From Candidatus Gerdarchaeota archaeon (GTDB lineage Archaea; Asgardarchaeota; Heimdallarchaeia; JABLTI01): a DNA stretch of 15,649 nucleotides. The notes under the pieces are model-generated. The model had not been told where the DNA came from. It made no database searches and worked only from the letters and a program-made list of their open reading frames with translations. Below, in pieces: positions 6,019-12,045 of this stretch (position 1 is the stretch's first letter; the number at the start of each line of letters is the position of its first letter). The stretch is from positions 1-15,649 of the forward strand of contig JAEOUJ010000112.1 of assembly GCA_016839405.1 (NCBI GenBank), in the 5' to 3' direction. A program made the translations under genes and the position numbers.

Positions 6019-7348
6019 AAAAACCACTTCCGAAGAGTCACAAACAAGTAAATCAAGTAGCAGTACTAAAACAACTACTAAAAAATCGACCACAAAGAAG
6101 GAAGTGGAAGAAGAACCTGTATATTCAAAAGGTAAACAAGCAGAAGTTAATATTGGTACAATAGGCCATGTTGATCATGGAAAGTCTACTTTAGTGAAAG
6201 CACTTACCGGCATATTTCCTGATACGCATTCTGAAGAACTTAAACGTGGGATAAGTATAAGATTAGGTTATGCAGATTGTGATATCCGTTTTTGTTCTAA
6301 ATGTCCAGATGACAAAAAATGGACTACTCAAGAAACTTGTTCACTTTGTGGCGAGGAAACAAAAGTAAAACGTAGGATATCTTTTGTAGATGCCCCTGGA
6401 CATGAAGTATTAATGGCTACTTTACTAACAGGTGCAGCTATTTTTGATGGAGCAATACTTGTTATTGCTGCTAATGAGGATTGCCCTCAAGCTCAAACTC
6501 GAGAACATTTGGCAGCTATGGATGCTGTTGGCATTCAAAATATCATCATTGTTCAAAATAAAATAGAATTAGTTACTGAAGAAGAAGCCAAGAAGAATTT
6601 TAATAGTATAAAGAAATTCGTAAAAGGAACTGTTGCAGAGAATGCCCCAATTATTCCAATGAGTGCTATTCATGGAGCTAATATGGATATTCTAATTAAA
6701 ACAATTGAAGATGTTATTAAAACACCTAAACGTGATGAAAAAGTTGAACCAAGAATGTTTGTTGCTAGATCTTTTGAAGTAAACAAGCCAGGTACAATTC
6801 CAGAAGATTTACTAGGTGGTGTTCTTGGTGGTTCTATTATTCAAGGTGTTTTAAAAGAAGATTCAGAGATTGAAATTGTACCAGGTATGCGCCATGGTAA
6901 GAAATATATTCCTGTTAAAACAAAAATTACAAGTATTTTTGCAGGAACTTTAGGGCGTGTTAAAGAAGCAAAACCTGGGGGATTAATGTCCATCAGAACT
7001 AATATTGATCCAGCATTCACTCGATCTGATAGTTTGGTTGGTAATATTATAGGAACACCAAATAAACTTCCAGAGGTTTTAACTGAACTTAACATAAAAG
7101 CTAGTTTGATGGATTTTGTTGTAGGTATGGATCGTCAAGAGAAAGTAAAAAACCTTGTACCTGGAGAACAATTAATGCTTAATGTTTGGACAGCTATTAC
7201 TCTTGGTGTAATTACAGAAATTTCCAAAGGGAATATTGTTACTATTAAATTAGTTCGCCCTGTAGCAGCAGAAAAAGGCACTCGAGTAGCAATTTCTAGA
7301 AGGATACAAGAGAGATTTAGATTAATAGGTTATGGATTTATACAATAG
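6011..7348 (+). CDS. eif2g: Translation initiation factor aIF2, gamma subunit
   Basis: The GTPase subunit of aIF2, which brings initiator Met-tRNA to the 30S subunit. GTPase motifs are complete: GHVDHGKST (52-60), a switch I region ending in KRGISI, DAPGH (127-131), NKIE (183-186) and SAIHG (218-222). C95, C98, C110 and C113 form the zinc knuckle typical of a/eIF2 gamma, inserted between switch I and switch II. Two beta-barrel domains follow, ending in GYGFIQ. Residues 2-40 are an extra low-complexity tail of Ser, Thr and Lys followed by Glu; most archaeal aIF2 gamma proteins start close to the G domain at about 410 residues. The start is TTG, since no in-frame ATG occurs before residue 135. 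It lies between eS6 and the PIN gene in one transcription unit. Confidence 0.96.
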   Translation: MSKKTTSEESQTSKSSSSTKTTTKKSTTKKEVEEEPVYSKGKQAEVNIGTIGHVDHGKSTLVKALTGIFPDTHSEELKRGISIRLGYADCDIRFCSKCPDDKKWTTQETCSLCGEETKVKRRISFVDAPGHEVLMATLLTGAAIFDGAILVIAANEDCPQAQTREHLAAMDAVGIQNIIIVQNKIELVTEEEAKKNFNSIKKFVKGTVAENAPIIPMSAIHGANMDILIKTIEDVIKTPKRDEKVEPRMFVARSFEVNKPGTIPEDLLGGVLGGSIIQGVLKEDSEIEIVPGMRHGKKYIPVKTKITSIFAGTLGRVKEAKPGGLMSIRTNIDPAFTRSDSLVGNIIGTPNKLPEVLTELNIKASLMDFVVGMDRQEKVKNLVPGEQLMLNVWTAITLGVITEISKGNIVTIKLVRPVAAEKGTRVAISRRIQERFRLIGYGFIQ

Positions 7349-7359
7349 AATTCAATACC

Positions 7360-7371
7360 GGGGTATTCCCC
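7360..7371 (+). promoter_or_regulatory. GGGG-TATT-CCCC hairpin abutting the PIN gene start
   Basis: A perfect four-base-pair GC stem with a four-base loop ends one base before the ATG at 7373. The GGGG arm is at Shine-Dalgarno distance from the ATG, so folding would hide it. Eight G/C bases in this pattern are unusual for such AT-rich sequence. Confidence 0.4.
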
Positions 7372-7372
7372 T

Positions 7373-7774
7373 ATGATTCTACAAATTGTTATTGATACAA
7401 ATATTGTTATTTTTACATCTGAAGGGAAATTTAACTTAAGTAGAGAAATTGAGAGATTAATTCCTCAAAAACATGAAATTATCCTTCTTTCTACATGTTT
7501 AAAGGAATTTGAATACTTGATAAACAAAAAACCAAAAATGAAGAAACATAAAAGATTTGCAAAAAAATTACTTAAAACAATAAAATTAGTTGATTATGAT
7601 CCAATGGAAATAAAAACCACTGATGAAAAAATAATTCATTATGCCAAATTAAAATATCCTGAATGTATAGTTGTAACTAATGATTCAAAATTAAAAAAAC
7701 TCCTTCGAGATGAAAATATACCAGTTATTTTTGTTAGGACAATTAATCATCTTGAGCTTTTGGGTAATATTTGA
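7373..7774 (+). CDS. PIN-domain protein (Fcf1/VapC9-like), aIF2 gamma neighbour
   Basis: A single PIN domain of 133 residues, the fold of Mg-dependent endoribonucleases. Acidic residues of the active site are visible: D8 in VIDTN, E45 (or E47) in LKEFEYL, D84 in TTDEKI and D104 in VTNDSKL. Similar stand-alone PIN proteins related to the rRNA-processing factor Fcf1/Utp24 often sit directly after aIF2 gamma in archaea, usually followed by RNA polymerase subunit E genes, which are not here. No antitoxin gene is adjacent, so a housekeeping role in RNA processing is likelier than a VapC toxin. The start is ATG, directly after a small GC hairpin. Its stop codon is four bases from the convergent dCMP deaminase gene. 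Confidence 0.87.
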   Translation: MILQIVIDTNIVIFTSEGKFNLSREIERLIPQKHEIILLSTCLKEFEYLINKKPKMKKHKRFAKKLLKTIKLVDYDPMEIKTTDEKIIHYAKLKYPECIVVTNDSKLKKLLRDENIPVIFVRTINHLELLGNI

Positions 7775-7778
7775 AAAA

Positions 7779-8333
7779 TTATTTGTTTCTCATTTCTTGC
7801 CAGGATTCTTTTAATTTAATCACTTTGTTCAATATTTTTTTAGCAGTTTTCTCCATTATTGTTACTTCAATCCCTGCTTCTTTTAAAAGATCTATGCCTT
7901 CCATATCTGAATAACTACCAGAAATCACAACACGTTTTATCATAGAATTTATAATCATTTTAGCACAAATTTTGCATGGATAACCAGTAACATAAAGAGT
8001 CCCATCTTTTGTAGATTCTCCATGGATTGCACATTGAATTATTGCATTTTGCTCACTATGAACTCCACGACATATTTCATGTTTCTGTCCAGAGGGGATT
8101 TCTAAATCATCACGTAAACAACCTATTTCAATACAATGTGGCATATCTTTTGGTGCACCATTATATCCTGTTGAAATGACATGATTATTTTGCACAATTA
8201 CTGAACCAAATTGCCTTCGAAGACATGTTGAACGCGTTGATATTAATTCAGCCATAGCTGTAAAATATTCATCAACAGTAGGTCTTTCTCTTAATGGTTC
8301 TGAGCGTTTTTTTGAGTTAGTTTGTTTTGGCAC
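7779..8333 (-). CDS. dCMP deaminase (zinc-dependent cytidine deaminase family)
   Basis: Deaminates dCMP to dUMP, the precursor of dTMP, in the cytosol. The zinc site is HSEQNAI (H92 as ligand, E94 as proton shuttle) plus PCKIC (C120, C123). The family N-terminal pattern is present at 20-47: DEYF, then STCLRRQFGSVIV. So is the YNGAPKDMPHC substrate-binding segment (57-67) and the CLRDD-to-HEICRGVHSE stretch typical of dCMP deaminases of the ComEB/T4 type. The length of 184 is normal. The first 15 residues are polar and poorly conserved. The start is GTG, with GAGGT seven bases upstream (8341-8345 on the plus strand); the next in-frame ATG would remove conserved sequence. It converges with the PIN gene and diverges from a methyltransferase. 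No thymidylate synthase gene is near. Confidence 0.92.
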   Translation of the reverse strand: MPKQTNSKKRSEPLRERPTVDEYFTAMAELISTRSTCLRRQFGSVIVQNNHVISTGYNGAPKDMPHCIEIGCLRDDLEIPSGQKHEICRGVHSEQNAIIQCAIHGESTKDGTLYVTGYPCKICAKMIINSMIKRVVISGSYSDMEGIDLLKEAGIEVTIMEKTAKKILNKVIKLKESWQEMRNK

Positions 8334-8382
8334 AGTTATAACCTCTTCTTAGTAAAAACATTCTTGTAGTTTTAAGTGTAAT

Positions 8383-8400
8383 GATATTAAGTAAAATATC
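8383..8400. repeat. Inverted repeat in the divergent dCMP deaminase / methyltransferase promoter region
   Basis: GATATT-AAGTAA-AATATC is a perfect 6-bp dyad with a 6-base spacer, ending two bases before the methyltransferase start codon in the 69-bp divergent region. It could be an operator, but in AT-rich DNA a dyad of this size may occur by chance. Confidence 0.25.
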
Positions 8401-8402
8401 TT

Positions 8403-9269
8403 TTGTGTGAGGGATACATTATCGCATTAAATAATGAACTATTAAAAAAATTTCTAGAAAAACGTAATGATGAAGGATGGTATGAAAAATATTCTAATAC
8501 AATCACTGGGAATTTTTATAATGAAATTGTAAAAAATTACATAGATAGATATTTACCGCCAGAAGATAGTCACATTTTAGACATTGGAGCAGATCCAGGT
8601 ATTTTTTCTGAAAACATTGCTAAGAAAAATAGACGTTTAACTATTTGTGATATTTCAGAGGAACAATTAAAATCTACCCGCGAAAGATTCAATTCTTTAA
8701 AAATTTCAGATAGGATAGAACAATTTACTTTGTTAGATTCTTACCATAATTTAATTCAATTTGCTGATGAGACATTTGATATGGTTATTTGTTTTTATGA
8801 TATTTTATCATATTCATGTGACAAACGTCATAAATTACTCAATGAATTATCCAGAATATTGAAAAAAGGCGCTCCAATATTATTCACTGTAAAGAATAAG
8901 CTTTGGTATCTTAAAAAAATCATTCAAGAAGAACAACTAGATAAATTACTAGAACCATCTAAAACAGGTATTTGGGAATTTTTAGACACTAATTATAAGC
9001 AACATGATGAATATCCAGATGAGCCTGTATTTTATGCTTATGATAATCTTGAATTAGAAATGTTATTAGAGAAAAATCAATTTGAAATTTTAGAGATATT
9101 TGCTATTAATTTATTATTACAAAATAATAACAGTAAATTAATTAAAATAAAAAACTCACCTGAAGCATGGACAACTTTACTTGAAATAGAAGAAAAAATT
9201 GCTAAAACTAAAGCACTTCAAAATGCTGGTGAGAGAATTTTTGTTATCGGTAGAAAAGCAATAATTTAA
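8403..9269 (+). CDS. Class I SAM-dependent methyltransferase, substrate unknown
   Basis: A Rossmann-fold methyltransferase of 288 residues. Motif I is HILDIGADPG (57-66), slightly off the usual DxGxGxG. D83 in ICDIS ends beta-2 and should bind the ribose. FDMVICFYDILSY (125-137) is the motif around beta-4, and ELSRILKKGAPILFTV (148-163) matches the family's 'L-E--RVLKPGG' segment. The C-terminal 120 residues are specific and unrecognised, so no substrate can be named; small molecules, lipids and quinone precursors are all possible. The start is uncertain. The only normal start codon is TTG at 8403, with no ribosome-binding site. GAGGG at 8409-8413 lies inside the ORF and points to an ATT codon at 8418. 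It converges on the PHP gene with nine bases between. Confidence 0.85.
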   Translation: MCEGYIIALNNELLKKFLEKRNDEGWYEKYSNTITGNFYNEIVKNYIDRYLPPEDSHILDIGADPGIFSENIAKKNRRLTICDISEEQLKSTRERFNSLKISDRIEQFTLLDSYHNLIQFADETFDMVICFYDILSYSCDKRHKLLNELSRILKKGAPILFTVKNKLWYLKKIIQEEQLDKLLEPSKTGIWEFLDTNYKQHDEYPDEPVFYAYDNLELEMLLEKNQFEILEIFAINLLLQNNNSKLIKIKNSPEAWTTLLEIEEKIAKTKALQNAGERIFVIGRKAII

Positions 9270-9278
9270 TTAAGTAAT

Positions 9279-10178
9279 TTAAATTTTCAAATATCTTTTC
9301 TTTATGTTTTCGAGTATAGAATATGGAATCTCAAGACATCCAATTGGTGTTTCTTTAGTTAATTCTCCGTGACTATCACTTCCTCCACTTACTACCAAAT
9401 CATATTTTTCCGTTAATTCTAGTAATTTTGTAATATCTTCGTTGCTATGGTCTGGATAGTAAATTTCTAAACCCGCTAAACCAACTTCTATCAAATCATT
9501 AATTAATTCCTCTAAATTAATTTCCTTTGAAATGTGACATGGATGAGCTAGAATTGGAATAGCACCAATATTTTTAAGAAATGAAACAGCTTCTATTGGA
9601 GTTAATTTAAATCTAGGAATATAAGCTGGTGCACCTCTTTTAAGGAATTTTTCAAATGCTTCATTTATTGTATGAACGACACCTTTTTCAACTAAAACCT
9701 CTGCAATATGGGGACGTCCAATCAGGTTATTTGCCTTAATTTTTACATCATTAAAGTTAATTTTAGGAGATTCTAACAATTCATTTAACTTTTGAACGAT
9801 TTTTTTAGCGCGAATTTCCCGTGAATTGATTATTTTTGATGATAGTTCTATTAGTTCTTTATTTCGATAATCAACATACAATCCCAAAATGTGTATGCTT
9901 GTATTATTAATTTCTGTACTAAATTCAATTCCTGGTATAACTTCAATGTCCAAATTTTTTGCTGCATCTAATGCGTTTGCAACTCCACTTACAGTATCAT
10001 GATCTGTTATAGCAATTGCTTTTAAACCCATTTCAAAAGCTATCTGAATTACTTCACTTGGTGTATATGTTCCATCAGATGCTGTTGTATGAACATGTAA
10101 ATCAATGAAATAATCAAATGATTTCTCATTAGAATGAATATCAGATTTTGGAAATTCACCTTTCATTACAATTATCAC
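9279..10178 (-). CDS. PHP-domain phosphoesterase (RNase AM / nucleoside 3',5'-bisphosphatase type)
   Basis: Related to bacterial YciV/TrpH, which acts as a 5'-3' exoribonuclease on short RNAs and rRNA 5' ends and, in relatives, as a nucleoside 3',5'-bisphosphate phosphatase. All metal ligands of the trinuclear PHP site can be seen: H28 and H30 in DLHVHT, D35, H60 in ITDHD, E85 in GIEFS, H96, H157 in GRPHIA, H212 in LAHP, and D268 and H270 in GGSDSHG. The 299-residue length with an insertion domain between GIEFS and GRPH also fits YciV. GTG at 10178 is two bases after the stop of the EF-1A-like gene, so the two form one transcription unit. ATG four codons on (10166) is an alternative start. 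RNA versus mononucleotide as natural substrate cannot be told from sequence. Confidence 0.9.
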   Translation of the reverse strand: MIIVMKGEFPKSDIHSNEKSFDYFIDLHVHTTASDGTYTPSEVIQIAFEMGLKAIAITDHDTVSGVANALDAAKNLDIEVIPGIEFSTEINNTSIHILGLYVDYRNKELIELSSKIINSREIRAKKIVQKLNELLESPKINFNDVKIKANNLIGRPHIAEVLVEKGVVHTINEAFEKFLKRGAPAYIPRFKLTPIEAVSFLKNIGAIPILAHPCHISKEINLEELINDLIEVGLAGLEIYYPDHSNEDITKLLELTEKYDLVVSGGSDSHGELTKETPIGCLEIPYSILENIKKRYLKI

Positions 10179-10180
10179 TT

Positions 10181-11509
10181 CTAATCTAGAACATCTTCTA
10201 TTATTGCAGCTGCAATTACTCTACCTTTCTTTCGAAGAATTGCACGTCCCAATTTTGGAATATCTGATTGTTTTTCTGCAACGATTGGTGATTTCACTTC
10301 TAAAATCAAACTTGCTACTTCATCATTGAAAATCATAATTGTTTTCCCATCAATATCTCTTGGAGTGTTTTTAAATTTAGAATTTGTTCGATGAATTTTA
10401 ATTATTGATTCCACTTCAGCTTCAACATGATTTGATCCAACATGAAGGATGGAGATATTTCCTAAAACTAGTGGTTGGATACCTAAATATAGCAACCTAA
10501 CTTGTATTCTTGGTTTTGATAGCGGTGCTTTATTTGCTAAACCAATTACAGCTCCTCTTTGAAGATCCTCTTCTGCTTCTCCTTTTAGAAGGAAATTAAC
10601 ATCCATACCCGAGCCAGCCTCTGTAATTTCATCTTCTTCATCCCAGATTGTCTTTACAGTAGCTTTCCGTATTCCTGGAGCAACAACAATACGATCATTT
10701 ACTTTGATTTTACCACTAATGATTCTTCCATAACCAACTAATCCTATTCCTGGTTCTTGATAAGCATCATATACTACTAAACGTAATGGTTTATTTGATA
10801 GATCTTCAGGTATGCTAATTTTCTCAATAGCTTCTTTTAATGTTGGGCCTTTATACCAAGGTATATTATCACTTCTTTCTACTAAATTTTCACCTGTTAA
10901 CCCGCTAATTGGTATGAAAGGTATTTGATCTAATTTCTTAACCCAAGGACTTTGTATTCTTTCAAGAAATTCAACAAGTTTTTGCTTACTTTCATTAAAT
11001 CGCTCTTGTGAATAATCAATACTATCAATTTTATTAACAACAACTATTACATCATTTATTCCAAGAACAGAGGCAATTAAAGTATGTTCTAAAGTCTGAC
11101 CTGAAGGTGTAATTTCATCACCCGGTTCAAGTCCTGCTTCAATTTCTCCTTTACCTGCACTAATAACTAAAACACAAGCATCAGCTGTACTTAAACCAGC
11201 AATTGTATGTTTTGTAAAATCACGATGTCCAGGATTATCAATTATGACGAAATTTCTATTATTAATTTCAAATCTACGAAAAGCTATATCCATTGTTTTT
11301 CCTTTTTCTTTTTCTTCTTGAAATGCATCTAAAACATAAGCCCACTTCCAAGATGACATCCCTAGACCATTTGCGTCAGCTTCATGCTTTTTCATGACCC
11401 TTGGATCTACTGCTCCAATATCATATAGGAAGTGACCCATAAGAGTTGATTTCCCATGATCAACATGACCTATTATTGCTATACTTGTTAGTGGTTTTTT
11501 TTCAACCAT
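10181..11509 (-). CDS. Divergent EF-1A-family GTPase (non-canonical paralogue, possibly Hbs1/eRF3-like in role)
   Basis: A three-domain translational GTPase of 442 residues. GTPase motifs are intact: GHVDHGKST (14-22), T72 in switch I, DNPGHRD (91-97), NKID (159-162) and the G5 region SGLTGENL (202-209). Differences from normal archaeal EF-1A are many. DNPGH replaces DAPGH and GKTMD replaces GVTID. QTLEHT follows a short insertion, in place of QTREHA. The domain 2 'EMHHE' segment near the aminoacyl-tRNA pocket is WDEEDE (289-294). Domain 3 (about 334-442) is poorly conserved except EKQSDIPKLGR. SGL-G-N resembles eukaryotic Hbs1 and eRF3 rather than the SAWxG of archaeal EF-1A. It has no SelB domain IV. 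GAGG lies eight bases before the ATG. The PHP gene follows at two bases; the unknown gene and helicase lie upstream. A role in ribosome rescue, termination or decay is inference. Confidence 0.85.
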   Translation of the reverse strand: MVEKKPLTSIAIIGHVDHGKSTLMGHFLYDIGAVDPRVMKKHEADANGLGMSSWKWAYVLDAFQEEKEKGKTMDIAFRRFEINNRNFVIIDNPGHRDFTKHTIAGLSTADACVLVISAGKGEIEAGLEPGDEITPSGQTLEHTLIASVLGINDVIVVVNKIDSIDYSQERFNESKQKLVEFLERIQSPWVKKLDQIPFIPISGLTGENLVERSDNIPWYKGPTLKEAIEKISIPEDLSNKPLRLVVYDAYQEPGIGLVGYGRIISGKIKVNDRIVVAPGIRKATVKTIWDEEDEITEAGSGMDVNFLLKGEAEEDLQRGAVIGLANKAPLSKPRIQVRLLYLGIQPLVLGNISILHVGSNHVEAEVESIIKIHRTNSKFKNTPRDIDGKTIMIFNDEVASLILEVKSPIVAEKQSDIPKLGRAILRKKGRVIAAAIIEDVLD

Positions 11510-11536
11510 TTTATTATCCTCGAATATATTATATTT

Positions 11537-11553
11537 ATTGAAATTTTTTCAAT
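11537..11553. repeat. Inverted repeat upstream of the EF-1A-like gene
   Basis: ATTGAAA-TTT-TTTCAAT is a perfect 7-bp dyad with a 3-base centre, 28-44 bases upstream of the ATG at 11509. It is in the promoter zone and could be an operator. Its AT-rich composition keeps confidence low. Confidence 0.3.
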
Positions 11554-11554
11554 T

Positions 11555-11562
11555 AAAAAAAA
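11555..11562 (-). terminator. T8 tract after the 120-residue gene
   Basis: On the minus strand eight consecutive T residues follow seven bases after the stop codon of the unknown gene. This is a plausible archaeal oligo-T terminator, though read-through into the EF-1A-like gene is possible. Confidence 0.35.
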
Positions 11563-11568
11563 GTTTGA

Positions 11569-11931
11569 TTAAAAGAAAGATGGTTTTTCTGCTAATTCAA
11601 TAATTGGCAAATATGACCAAATTGTGGTAGTTTGGGTGGTTTCACTGAATCCCCATTTTTCACCTTCTTGGGATTTATATTTAATGAAATTTGCACTTTT
11701 TGGTTTTTCATCAAGCTCCACATAAAAATACATTGGTAAACCTCTTAAATCAAAATACCCCGCTACTCCTGTAAGAAAACCTATATACCATTTATTTTTT
11801 GTTTTATCCTTATATAATAAGAAATTTAATCCGCTATTTCTTGCTGCACTAAAAAAGGCCATTCTTACTAAATTATCCATTGAAGCAAGTTTCATTTTCA
11901 TTACTGTTGTTAGGTTATCTGTATTAATCAT
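11569..11931 (-). CDS. Protein of unknown function, 120 residues
   Basis: I do not recognise a family. The first 32 residues look like a helix with regularly spaced Met and Leu (MKMKLASMDNLVRMAFF). The remainder alternates hydrophobic and polar residues like a small beta-sheet domain: LNFLLYKD, KWYIGFLTGV, GLPMYFYVELDE. It ends in an aromatic PSFF. No cysteine, no membrane segment and no obvious catalytic motif is present. It is probably real. GAGGA lies seven bases before the ATG, the frame is open throughout, and it fills the space between two conserved genes on the same strand. It lies 114 bases after the Ski2-like helicase gene and 59 before the EF-1A-like gene. A cofactor or adaptor role for either neighbour is only a guess. 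Confidence 0.7.
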   Translation of the reverse strand: MINTDNLTTVMKMKLASMDNLVRMAFFSAARNSGLNFLLYKDKTKNKWYIGFLTGVAGYFDLRGLPMYFYVELDEKPKSANFIKYKSQEGEKWGFSETTQTTTIWSYLPIIELAEKPSFF

Positions 11932-12045
11932 TATTCTTCCTCATTCTATTCTGCTTTAACAACTTCTTTAATTTTTTTTCTATATGTATTTCTATTCATT
12001 TAGCTAAAATCTGTGCATCTACCTTATTTGAGTAGTTTTTATATT

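Noticed and set aside
4..7290. Six CTCGAG hexamers, more than expected for AT-rich DNA
   Set aside because: Five of six are an Arg CGA codon between a codon ending in CT and one beginning with G, so codon use explains them better than a functional motif.
7373..7774. PIN protein as a VapC toxin of a toxin-antitoxin pair
   Set aside because: No small antitoxin ORF lies before it; the gene directly follows aIF2 gamma as a conserved archaeal housekeeping neighbour.
10181..11509. EF-1A paralogue as selenocysteine factor SelB
   Set aside because: No C-terminal domain IV is present, and the size and switch sequences are those of the EF-1A group.
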